Positions 9,093 to 15,111 of a DNA stretch of 18,701 bases are shown here, in pieces. The notes beneath the pieces are model-generated. The model did no database searches. It was not told the origin of the DNA and saw nothing but the letters and a program-made list of their open reading frames with translations. A program made the translations under genes and the position numbers. The DNA is from JAMLIN01 sp041676645. GTDB taxonomy: Bacteria; Pseudomonadota; Gammaproteobacteria; Burkholderiales; Burkholderiaceae_E. The stretch spans positions 1-18,701 of the forward strand of contig JBAYRO010000057.1 of NCBI GenBank assembly GCA_041676645.1. The letters are read 5' to 3'. Numbering within the stretch: the first letter of the stretch is position 1; every line of letters starts with the position of its first letter.

Positions 9093-9577
9093 GGCAGGTC
9101 TTCCAGCGGCGCCGACAGTTCGGAGAGCGAATCGGCGAGATTGGCCATCTCGATGGCCACCCGGGCGGCATCGGCCCCCTTCTCGGCGGCCCGCGCGAAG
9201 GCCTGCTCCTCGTTCTCGGTGGTGAGCACCGCGTTGGCGATCGGGATCGAGTAGTCGAGGCCCACCCGGGTGATACCGGCCGCGCTCTCGTTGGACACGA
9301 TCTCGAAGTGGTAGGTTTCGCCGCGCACCACCGAGCCGATGGCGATCAGGGCATCGAATTCGCCCGAGAGCGCGAGCTGCTCCAGGGCGAAGGCGATCTC
9401 GAGGGCTCCCGGCACGGTGCACACGAAGATGTCCTCCTCGGCCACCCCGCCTTCGAGCAGGGCCCCGAGGCAGGCGGTGCGCAGGGCTTCGCAGATCGCG
9501 TCGTTGAAGCGGGCCTGCACGACCCCGATGCGCATCCCCTCGCCGTCGGAATCGGCTTCGAATACTTCGATGTTCAT
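9089..9577 (-). CDS. ribH: 6,7-dimethyl-8-ribityllumazine synthase
   Basis: A 162-residue enzyme that condenses 5-amino-6-ribitylamino-uracil with 3,4-dihydroxy-2-butanone 4-phosphate, the penultimate riboflavin step. Signatures are IGVVQARFNDAICEAL, FVCTVPGALEIAFALEQLA, IAIGSVVRGETYHFEIVSNES with the catalytic His, and IANAVLTTENEEQAFARA. The ATG at 9575-9577 overlaps the ribBX stop (ATGA), and the stop overlaps the nusB GTG, so ribBX-ribH-nusB are likely translationally coupled. The C-terminus (DSLSELSAPLEDLP) is short and variable as expected. Confidence 0.97.
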   Translation of the reverse strand: MNIEVFEADSDGEGMRIGVVQARFNDAICEALRTACLGALLEGGVAEEDIFVCTVPGALEIAFALEQLALSGEFDALIAIGSVVRGETYHFEIVSNESAAGITRVGLDYSIPIANAVLTTENEEQAFARAAEKGADAARVAIEMANLADSLSELSAPLEDLP

Positions 9578-10701
9578 GCTTGCGACTCCTCGGCGATGGG
9601 CTCGAAGCTCACGATCTCGAGTCCGAATCCGGTCATGCTGGGCATCTTGCGCGGCTGCGACAGCAGGCGCATGCGCTCGATACCCAGGTCCTTGATGATC
9701 TGCGCCCCGATGCCGTAGGTGCGCAGGTCCATCTTCGAGCGGCGCCCCGCGGCCTGCTCGGCCGCCGCCCCGGCATCGAGCGACACCAGCTGTTCGACCA
9801 GCTCGTCGCTGGACTGCGCGCAGTTGAGCAGCACCACGACGCCGGCCTCGGCGCTCGCGATGGCACGCATCGCGCGGTCGAGCGGCCAGGAGTGGCGCGC
9901 GAGCCGGGCATCGAGCAGCTCGAGAACCGAGAGCGGTTCGTGGACCCGCACCAGGCAGTCGGCTGCGCCGGCGACATCGCCATGGACGAGGGCGAGATGA
10001 GCGCTGCCGCCGGCCCGGTCGCGATAGCCGATCAGCCGGAACGGACCCGCATGGGTCTCGATCGGGCGGTCGACGACCCGCTCGACCAGGCTTTCATGGG
10101 CGCTGCGGTAGTGGATGAGGTCGGCGATGGTGCCGATCTTCAGGCCGTGCTGGGCGGCGAACTCGATGAGGTCGGGCAGCCGCGCCATGGTGCCGTCGTC
10201 CTTGAGGATCTCGCAGATGACCGCGGCCGGCGTGAGGTCGGCGAGCTGGGCGATGTCGCAACCCGCCTCGGTGTGCCCGGCGCGCACCAGCACCCCGCCG
10301 GGCTGGGCCATCAGCGGGAAGATGTGGCCGGGCTGCACGATGTCCTCGGGCCGGGCGTCGCGGGCCACCGCCGCCTCAACGGTGCGGCTGCGGTCGGCCG
10401 CCGAGATGCCGGTGGTGACCCCTTCGGCCGCCTCGATCGAGACGGTGAAGTTGGTGCCGTGGCGGGTCCCGTTGGAGCTCACCATCAGGGGCAGGCGCAG
10501 TTGCTGGCAGCGCTCCTCGGTGAGGGTCAGGCAGATCAGGCCACGGCCGTAGCGGGCCATGAAGTTGATCGCCTCGGGCGTGACGAAGTCGGCGGCCAGG
10601 ACGAGGTCGCCCTCGTTCTCGCGGTCTTCTTCATCGACGAGGATGACCATCCGGCCGGCGCGGAAGTCCTGGATGATTTCGGCTGTCGAGGCGATCGTCA
10701 T
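9574..10701 (-). CDS. ribBX: 3,4-dihydroxy-2-butanone-4-phosphate synthase with degenerate GTP cyclohydrolase II domain (RibBX type)
   Basis: A 375-residue protein. Residues about 1-205 are a complete DHBP synthase: VDEEDRENEGDLVLAA (22-37), FTVSIEAAEGVTTGISAADR, PGHIFPLMAQPGGVLVRAGHTEAGCDI and AAVICEILKDDGTMAR. It makes the four-carbon unit for RibH from ribulose 5-phosphate. The remainder resembles GTP cyclohydrolase II, with LVHGDVAGAADCLVRVHEPL and DLRTYGIGAQIIKDLGIERMRLLS. The region where active RibA has three zinc cysteines instead reads ELLDARLARHSWPLDRA, without them, so the domain should lack cyclohydrolase activity. Such RibBX proteins are a described proteobacterial variant. The start ATG at 10699-10701 is preferred over 10708-10710 because a -10 element ends 7 bases before it. 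Confidence 0.93.
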   Translation of the reverse strand: MTIASTAEIIQDFRAGRMVILVDEEDRENEGDLVLAADFVTPEAINFMARYGRGLICLTLTEERCQQLRLPLMVSSNGTRHGTNFTVSIEAAEGVTTGISAADRSRTVEAAVARDARPEDIVQPGHIFPLMAQPGGVLVRAGHTEAGCDIAQLADLTPAAVICEILKDDGTMARLPDLIEFAAQHGLKIGTIADLIHYRSAHESLVERVVDRPIETHAGPFRLIGYRDRAGGSAHLALVHGDVAGAADCLVRVHEPLSVLELLDARLARHSWPLDRAMRAIASAEAGVVVLLNCAQSSDELVEQLVSLDAGAAAEQAAGRRSKMDLRTYGIGAQIIKDLGIERMRLLSQPRKMPSMTGFGLEIVSFEPIAEESQA

Positions 10702-10708
10702 GCCCGAC

Positions 10709-10714
10709 ATTCTA
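10709..10714 (-). promoter_or_regulatory. putative -10 element (TAGAAT) placing ribBX on a leaderless transcript
   Basis: TAGAAT on the minus strand ends 7 bases before the ribBX ATG, so transcription should begin at or next to the start codon. No clear TTGACA-like -35 and no Shine-Dalgarno sequence are seen. It gives ribBX a promoter separate from ribD-ribE, which fits the opposite-strand gene lying between them. Confidence 0.45.
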
Positions 10715-10760
10715 CGATGGCCGAACCCCGCGCGCCGCGACATGCGGGCATCCCTGCCCG

Positions 10761-10780
10761 CCCGGCGGTTCCCCGCCGGG
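10761..10780. repeat. inverted repeat in the divergent ribBX / unknown-gene spacer
   Basis: Perfect 8-base arms CCCGGCGG and CCGCCGGG flank a TTCC loop, midway in the 103-bp spacer between two divergent starts. It could be an operator dyad, an RNA hairpin or a chance GC-rich dyad. Confidence 0.4.
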
Positions 10781-10804
10781 CTTGCCCCGGCGCGATACTG
10801 GGTC

Positions 10805-11296
10805 ATGGACATGAGCACCGCACTCGGCTACCAGCGCTTCGACTCGCGGATGCGTGCGATCTCCGCATTCGACACAGCGCTCGAAGGCGCCACCCGGCGG
10901 GTCAGGATCTTCGACGACCGGGGGGATTTCTACGGTTTCGACCGGCGCGCGTTCGCCGAAGGCGTCGACGGGCTGCTGCGCCGCAATCGCGAAGCGGAGG
11001 TCCTGATCGTGCTGCGCGATGCCGGTTTCGTGCAGCGCTACTGCCCTCGCCTGCTCGAGCTGATAACGCGCCACGGCAGGCGGATCCGGGTGCTGAAGAT
11101 CACCGGCTCGGTGCGCGGTTTCGCCCGCGGCTTCGTTGTTGTCGACGACAGCGTCGTGCTGCGCCGCCCGCATTTCGAACAGGCGGTCACCTTCTGGGAT
11201 GTCGACGAAAAGGCGATCGCCGCCGCCCACACCGTGATCGACGAACTGCTCCAGCACGCCGGCACCGCCATCAGCCCGCATGTGACGGGTCTTTAG
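10805..11296 (+). CDS. conserved protein of unknown function (possible DUF7931/PLD-like domain)
   Basis: A 163-residue soluble protein, the only plus-strand gene left of the otsB locus; it sits between ribBX and ribE. Sequence pattern suggests an alpha/beta fold: VRIFDDRGDFYGF, EAEVLIVLRDAGFVQRYCPRLLELI, RIRVLKITGSVRGFARGFVVVDDSVVLRRPHFEQAVTFWDVDEKAIAAAHTVIDEL. The alternation and late FVVVDDSVVLRR strand resemble phospholipase-D-like domains, but no HKD catalytic motif is present, so it is probably non-enzymatic or acts differently. From memory, similar domains occur at the C-terminus of some GNAT acetyltransferases; this is unverified. Start is the ATG at 10805-10807, or a second at 10811-10813. 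A -10-like GATACT lies at 10794-10799. The stop TAG is the first triplet of the 56-bp palindrome. No signal peptide is seen. Confidence 0.75.
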   Translation: MDMSTALGYQRFDSRMRAISAFDTALEGATRRVRIFDDRGDFYGFDRRAFAEGVDGLLRRNREAEVLIVLRDAGFVQRYCPRLLELITRHGRRIRVLKITGSVRGFARGFVVVDDSVVLRRPHFEQAVTFWDVDEKAIAAAHTVIDELLQHAGTAISPHVTGL

Positions 11297-11349
11297 AAAT
11301 GGGGTCAGACACGATTTCGCGAGCGAAATCGTGTCTGACCCCATTTCTA
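11294..11349. repeat. perfect 56-bp palindromic element between convergent genes
   Basis: Two identical 27-base arms (11294-11320 and 11323-11349) are separated by GA. Each arm reads TAGAAATGGGGTCAGACACG and continues ATTTCGC. The TAG at each outer end is the stop codon of a flanking gene: the unknown gene on the plus strand and ribE on the minus strand. Its core recurs inside the ROK kinase at 13540-13587. RNA from either strand would form a very stable hairpin and it probably works as a bidirectional terminator, although no long U-run follows. It resembles palindromic repeats dispersed in proteobacterial genomes, such as those linked to REP-associated tyrosine transposases; that link is inferred. 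Confidence 0.85.
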
Positions 11350-11955
11350 CCGCCGGGCCTGCAGGATCCGGTCCACGTAGCGGGCGATCTGGTCCACCTC
11401 CAGGTTGACGCGCGCGCCGGGCGCCAGCCGCCCGAGGGTGGTCACCTGCACCGTGTGCGGGATCAGGTTGATCGCGATGACCGTTCCCTCGGGCTCGTCG
11501 CGCACCCGGTTGACCGTCAGGCTGACGCCGTCGACCGTCACCGAACCCTTGTAGGCGAAAAAACGCGCCAGTTCCCCGGGCACCCGGATCTCGAGCAGGT
11601 GGGATTCGCCCACCGGCTCGAAGCGGACGACCTCGCCGAGACCGTCGACATGGCCCGAGACGAGATGGCCGCCGAGCCGCTCGGCCAGGGTCATGGCCTT
11701 CTCGAGATTGACATCGGCCGGCGCATCGAGGCCCACGGTGAGATCGAGGCTCTCGCGCGAGACATCGACATCGAAACCGCCGTCGGCCAGTTCGACCACC
11801 GTCATGCAGGCACCCTGGATGGCGATCGAATCGCCGATCCGGACATCCGAGAGATCCAGCGCGCCAGCGTCGACCCGCAGCCGCAGGCCGCTGCCCCCGC
11901 CGATCGGATCGACCCGGCGGATCCGCCCGACGGCGGCGATGATTCCGGTAAACAT
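11347..11955 (-). CDS. ribE: riboflavin synthase, alpha chain
   Basis: A 202-residue enzyme that dismutates two 6,7-dimethyl-8-ribityllumazine molecules to riboflavin. It starts with the hallmark MFTGII and contains two repeated lumazine-binding barrels: residues about 1-95 with IGDSIAIQGACMTVVEL and FDVDVSRESL, and residues about 97-190 with GGHLVSGHVDGLGEV, YKGSVTVDGVSLTVNRV and LIPHTVQVTTLG. Its length is normal for the family. The ATG at 11953-11955 has a GAGGAAAG ribosome binding site and follows ribD by 14 bases. The TAG stop is supplied by the 56-bp palindrome. The gene is also called ribC in some species. Confidence 0.97.
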   Translation of the reverse strand: MFTGIIAAVGRIRRVDPIGGGSGLRLRVDAGALDLSDVRIGDSIAIQGACMTVVELADGGFDVDVSRESLDLTVGLDAPADVNLEKAMTLAERLGGHLVSGHVDGLGEVVRFEPVGESHLLEIRVPGELARFFAYKGSVTVDGVSLTVNRVRDEPEGTVIAINLIPHTVQVTTLGRLAPGARVNLEVDQIARYVDRILQARR

Positions 11956-11969
11956 GATTGCTTTCCTCG

Positions 11970-13109
11970 TCAGCAGGCGCCGAGTGTCTCGACGCCGTCG
12001 CCGGCCGCGCCCGGCATCGCCAGCCGGCCGGGCAGGCGCGCGAGCAGCCGGACGTCGTCGCCGACCCGGGCGACATCGGTGAACTCGAGCCGCAGGCGCT
12101 CGTCCAGGCTGGCGATCGGCCCCAGCGAGAACATGCCCGCGCCGGGACCGATCACCGAAGGCGCCAGGTAGACGAGCAGTTCATCGACGCAGGACTCGCG
12201 CAACAGCGAGGCATTCAGCTTCGCCCCGGCTTCCACATGCAGTTCGTTGATCCCGCGCGTGCCGAGATGGGCAAGCAGCGCCGGCAGGTCGACCTTGCCC
12301 TGCGGTCCGGGCAGTTCGATCACCTCGACCCCGCGGTCGCGCAGATCGGCCGCCCGCTCGGCGGGCGCCTCGGCGCAGGCCACCAGGGCACGTCCGGTGC
12401 GCAGCATTGCGGCCCGCGGATCGACCTCGAGCCGGGAATCGACCAGCACCTTCAGGGGCTGGCGCATGGTCTCGACCTCGCGCACATCGAGCCGGGGATC
12501 ATCGCTGCGCACCGTCCCGATGCCGGTCAGGATCGCGCAGGCCCGGGCCCGCCAGGCGTGGCCGTCGGCGCGCGCCGCCGCCGCCGTGATCCACTGGCTC
12601 TGGCCGTCGGCAAGCGCCGTGGTGCCGTCGAGGCTGGCGGCCACCTTGAGCCGGACCCAGGGTCGGCCGCGCAGCATCCGCGAGACGAAACCGAGATTGA
12701 GCTCGAAGGCCTCGGCGCGCAGCAGGCCGCAGCGCACATCGATGCCGGCGGCGCGCAGGATGGACAGGCCGCCGCCGTCGACGGCGGGATTGGGATCCTC
12801 CATCGCGGCGATCAGCCGCCCCACCTGCGCCTCGACCAGCGCATGCGCGCAGGGCGGCGTCTTGCCGTGGTGGGCGCAGGGCTCCAGGGTGACGTACACC
12901 GTCGCGCCGCGGGCGCGCGCGCCGGCCTGCGCAAGCGCAAGCACTTCGGCATGCGGCTCGCCGGCGCGCCGATGCCAGCCTTCGCCGACCACTTCGCCGT
13001 CGCGAATGATCACGCAGCCGACCCGCGGGTTGGGGCTCGTGCCGTACATGCCGCGGCTCGCGAGCGCGAGCGCGTGGAGCATCCAGGCGTGATCCTGTTC
13101 GGTGAACAT
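11970..13109 (-). CDS. ribD: bifunctional diaminohydroxyphosphoribosylaminopyrimidine deaminase / 5-amino-6-(5-phosphoribosylamino)uracil reductase
   Basis: A 379-residue riboflavin enzyme carrying two activities. Residues about 1-145 form a zinc cytidine-deaminase-like domain: TSPNPRVGCVIIRDGEVVGE, then HAEV and PCAHHGKTPPC supply the zinc His and Cys ligands and the proton-shuttle Glu. Residues about 150-365 form the NADPH-dependent reductase: WVRLKVAASLDGTTALADG, SQWITAAAARADGH, ILTGIGTVRSDDPRLDVR, INELHVEAGAKLNASLL and LAPSVIGPG. It performs the second and third steps after GTP cyclohydrolase II. The start ATG at 13107-13109 has no clear Shine-Dalgarno sequence but a -10-like element just upstream. 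ribE follows after 14 bases. Confidence 0.97.
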   Translation of the reverse strand: MFTEQDHAWMLHALALASRGMYGTSPNPRVGCVIIRDGEVVGEGWHRRAGEPHAEVLALAQAGARARGATVYVTLEPCAHHGKTPPCAHALVEAQVGRLIAAMEDPNPAVDGGGLSILRAAGIDVRCGLLRAEAFELNLGFVSRMLRGRPWVRLKVAASLDGTTALADGQSQWITAAAARADGHAWRARACAILTGIGTVRSDDPRLDVREVETMRQPLKVLVDSRLEVDPRAAMLRTGRALVACAEAPAERAADLRDRGVEVIELPGPQGKVDLPALLAHLGTRGINELHVEAGAKLNASLLRESCVDELLVYLAPSVIGPGAGMFSLGPIASLDERLRLEFTDVARVGDDVRLLARLPGRLAMPGAAGDGVETLGAC

Positions 13110-13117
13110 CGAGGACG

Positions 13118-13123
13118 ATTGTA
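13118..13123 (-). promoter_or_regulatory. putative -10 element (TACAAT) just upstream of ribD
   Basis: TACAAT on the minus strand ends 8 bases before the ribD ATG, with no Shine-Dalgarno sequence between, implying a leaderless or nearly leaderless mRNA. No convincing -35 is visible. The gap to the ROK kinase stop is 81 bases, too short for an FMN riboswitch. Confidence 0.4.
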
Positions 13124-13190
13124 CCGACTGACCATGTCGGCCCGACGCCGAACGTACGGGCGGCGCGACGCACCGGCTCGCGCCGGCCCC

Positions 13191-14171
13191 TCACTCCGGC
13201 GCCGGCCAGAGGCGCGCCGCGCCCAGCACGCCGGAGTCGTCGCCATGGGCCGGACGCAGCAGGGCGGTGTCGACCCGGTCCGAAAAGACATGGCGACGCC
13301 AGCGCCGGGGCACCTCGGCATACGTCGCATCGATTCCGGACAGGCCACCGCCGAGGACGATCGCATCCGGGTCGAGGATATTGATCACCATCGCGAGGCC
13401 GCGGGCGAGCCGGTCGAACCAGGCATCGAGCGCCGCCGCGGCGTCGGCGTCGCCCGCCTGCGCGCGCCGGACGACCGCCACCGCATCCGCTGCATCCGCC
13501 GCCGGCACGGCGGGCGCCGTGGCACGCGCGGGAGCGGGAGAAATCGTGTCTGACCCCATTAACCCGGTGTCTGACCCCATTAACCCGCGGGCGAGCGCCG
13601 GTCCGGACAGCCAGGTCTCAAGGCAGCCGCTGCGCCCGCAATAGCAGGGCGGGCCGGGAAGCTCGTCCGGCCGCGGCCAGGGCAGCCCGTTGTGCCCCCA
13701 CTCGCCGGCGATCGAATTGGGCCCGTGCAGCAGGCGGCCGTCGACCACGATGCCGCCGCCGACACCGGTGCCGAGGATCACCCCGAAGACGACGCGGGCA
13801 CCGCGCGCGGCGCCATCGTTCGCTTCGGACAGCGCGAAGCAGTCGGCGTCGTTGGCGATCCGCAGCGGCCGTCCGAGCCGCGCCTCGAGGTCGGCGGCCA
13901 GCGGCCGCCCGTTGAGCACCACGGAATTGCAGTTCTTCATCAGGCCATCGACACGCGACGGCGCTCCGGGCGTGCCGACACCGATCGATGCGGCCACGCC
14001 GAGTTCGGATTCGGCGGCCGCGACGAGCCGGGCGATCGCCTCGACGGTGGCGTGATAATCGCCCCGCGGCGTCGGCACCCGACGCCGCAGGAGCACCCTG
14101 CCCTCGTGATCGAGCGCGGCCAGCGCGATCTTGGTGCCGCCCAGGTCGATCCCGAAGCGGGCACGTTCCAT
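13191..14171 (-). CDS. ROK-family sugar kinase (fructokinase/glucokinase/NagK-like) with an in-frame repeat insertion
   Basis: A 326-residue ATP-dependent hexose kinase. Motifs: phosphate-binding DLGGTK at residues 9-14, NDAD with catalytic Asp110, GTGVGGGIVVDG (135-145), EWGH at 157-160, the zinc-site motif CYCGRSGC (Cys176, Cys178, Cys183 with His160), and INILDPDAIVLGGGLS near the C-terminus. Substrate cannot be fixed from sequence; the E. coli fructokinase Mak and N-acetylglucosamine kinase are close types. Residues 196-211 are a foreign-looking peptide, GLMGSDT twice then IS, encoded by a palindromic-repeat fragment, followed by an Ala/Pro-rich stretch. The frame is preserved on both sides. 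Start ATG at 14169-14171, or ATG at 14196-14198 adding nine residues. It is divergent to otsB, suggesting a link to trehalose or glucose metabolism. Confidence 0.92.
   Translation of the reverse strand: MERARFGIDLGGTKIALAALDHEGRVLLRRRVPTPRGDYHATVEAIARLVAAAESELGVAASIGVGTPGAPSRVDGLMKNCNSVVLNGRPLAADLEARLGRPLRIANDADCFALSEANDGAARGARVVFGVILGTGVGGGIVVDGRLLHGPNSIAGEWGHNGLPWPRPDELPGPPCYCGRSGCLETWLSGPALARGLMGSDTGLMGSDTISPAPARATAPAVPAADAADAVAVVRRAQAGDADAAAALDAWFDRLARGLAMVINILDPDAIVLGGGLSGIDATYAEVPRRWRRHVFSDRVDTALLRPAHGDDSGVLGAARLWPAPE
13540..13587. repeat. intragenic repeat fragment with tandem 21-bp direct repeat
   Basis: Two exact 21-bp units abut at 13546-13566 and 13567-13587 (each starting GTGTCTGACCCCATT then AACCCG). 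Bases 13540-13560 are identical over 21 bases to 11325-11345 in the palindrome's right arm. The complementary arm is missing. In the kinase frame each unit encodes GLMGSDT, with the TTA leucine codon, which is uncommon in DNA this GC-rich. Confidence 0.9.
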
Positions 14172-14297
14172 GCGTACGGATCTCACCGCCTGTTCCATCG
14201 TCCAGCGCCTGTCATGCGCCCTTCCCATGCGACCGTGTCGCCTCCCGGAGGAATCTACCGCGCCGATCCGCGATGTCCAGCCCCTTGTCCGGCCGGC

Positions 14298-14303
14298 TAG
14301 AAT
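14298..14303 (+). promoter_or_regulatory. putative -10 element (TAGAAT) upstream of otsB
   Basis: TAGAAT lies 10 bases before the chosen otsB ATG, so the mRNA would have at most a few leader bases. A Shine-Dalgarno sequence and a clear -35 are not seen. The element overlaps an alternative ATG at 14302-14304, arguing for the later start. Confidence 0.4.
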
Positions 14304-14313
14304 GATCCGGACC

Positions 14314-15111
14314 ATGACCCTGACGTCGCCGCCGCCGCAATCCACGGAGGCCTTCGACATCCTGGTCCGGGGCCTGACCGGCGATCCGCCGCCCGCCCTC
14401 TTCCTCGATGTCGACGGTACCCTGCTCGACATCGCCATGCGCCCGGACGAAGTCATCGTGCCGCCGGGCCTGCGTCGCGCCCTGGCCCGCATCCATGATG
14501 GGCTCGACGGCGCGGTCGCCCTGGTCAGCGGCCGACCCGTCGACGAACTCGACCGCCTGTTCGCGCCGCTGCGCCTGCCGGCCGCCGGCGCGCACGGCGC
14601 GCACTGGCGCACCCATAGCGCCGGCGACACCGAGCGCCTGCCCGACATCGCCCTGCCGGCCGCGATCCGCGCCGACCTGACGGCGCTGCAGGCGCGCCAT
14701 CCCGGCCTGATCCTGGAGGACAAGCAGTCGAGCATCGCGATCCATTTCCGCGAGCGCCCGGCGCTGGCGCGCGCCCTCGCGACGGCGGTCACCGGCATCG
14801 TCGAGGCGGCCGGCGACAACTCGGTCACGGTGCTGCCGGGCAAGGCGGTGCTCGAGGTGAAGCGCTCGGGATTCGACAAGGCCCGGGCCATCCGCATCCT
14901 CATGGCGAGCGAGCCGTTCACCGGGCGGCGCCCCGTGTTCATAGGCGATGATGTCACCGACCGCGTCGCGCTCGACGCGGTAAGCGCCGCCGGCGGCATC
15001 GCACTGTCGGTGGAGCGCCCCATCGGCCGGGTGGCCGGCGTATTCGCATCGGCCGCCGATGTCCGCGACGCGATCGAGAGTGTGGCCGAACTGATGGAGA
15101 CACCGAATTGA
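14314..15111 (+). CDS. otsB: trehalose-6-phosphate phosphatase
   Basis: A 265-residue HAD-superfamily phosphatase (E. coli OtsB has 266) that converts trehalose 6-phosphate to trehalose. HAD motif I is LFLDVDGTLLDI with nucleophile Asp32 and Asp34; motif II is VALVSGRPVDELD; the cap includes GAHGAHWRTHSAGDTE; motif III is around GKAVLEVKRSGFDKARAI; motif IV is PVFIGDDVTDRVALDAV with the metal-binding aspartates. Start ATG at 14314-14316. The stop TGA overlaps the TTG start of the GH15 gene, so the two are coupled. It is a cytoplasmic enzyme of osmotic and desiccation stress response. Confidence 0.97.
   Translation: MTLTSPPPQSTEAFDILVRGLTGDPPPALFLDVDGTLLDIAMRPDEVIVPPGLRRALARIHDGLDGAVALVSGRPVDELDRLFAPLRLPAAGAHGAHWRTHSAGDTERLPDIALPAAIRADLTALQARHPGLILEDKQSSIAIHFRERPALARALATAVTGIVEAAGDNSVTVLPGKAVLEVKRSGFDKARAIRILMASEPFTGRRPVFIGDDVTDRVALDAVSAAGGIALSVERPIGRVAGVFASAADVRDAIESVAELMETPN

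Noticed and set aside
9580..12171. Plus-strand 863-codon open frame
   Set aside because: It is antisense to ribBX and ribE and runs over the unknown plus-strand gene in another frame. Its composition is that of a shadow frame.
13110..13190. Possible FMN riboswitch before ribD
   Set aside because: The gap is 81 bases, shorter than the element, and the conserved FMN-box sequence is not seen. The 103-base ribBX spacer is also too short.
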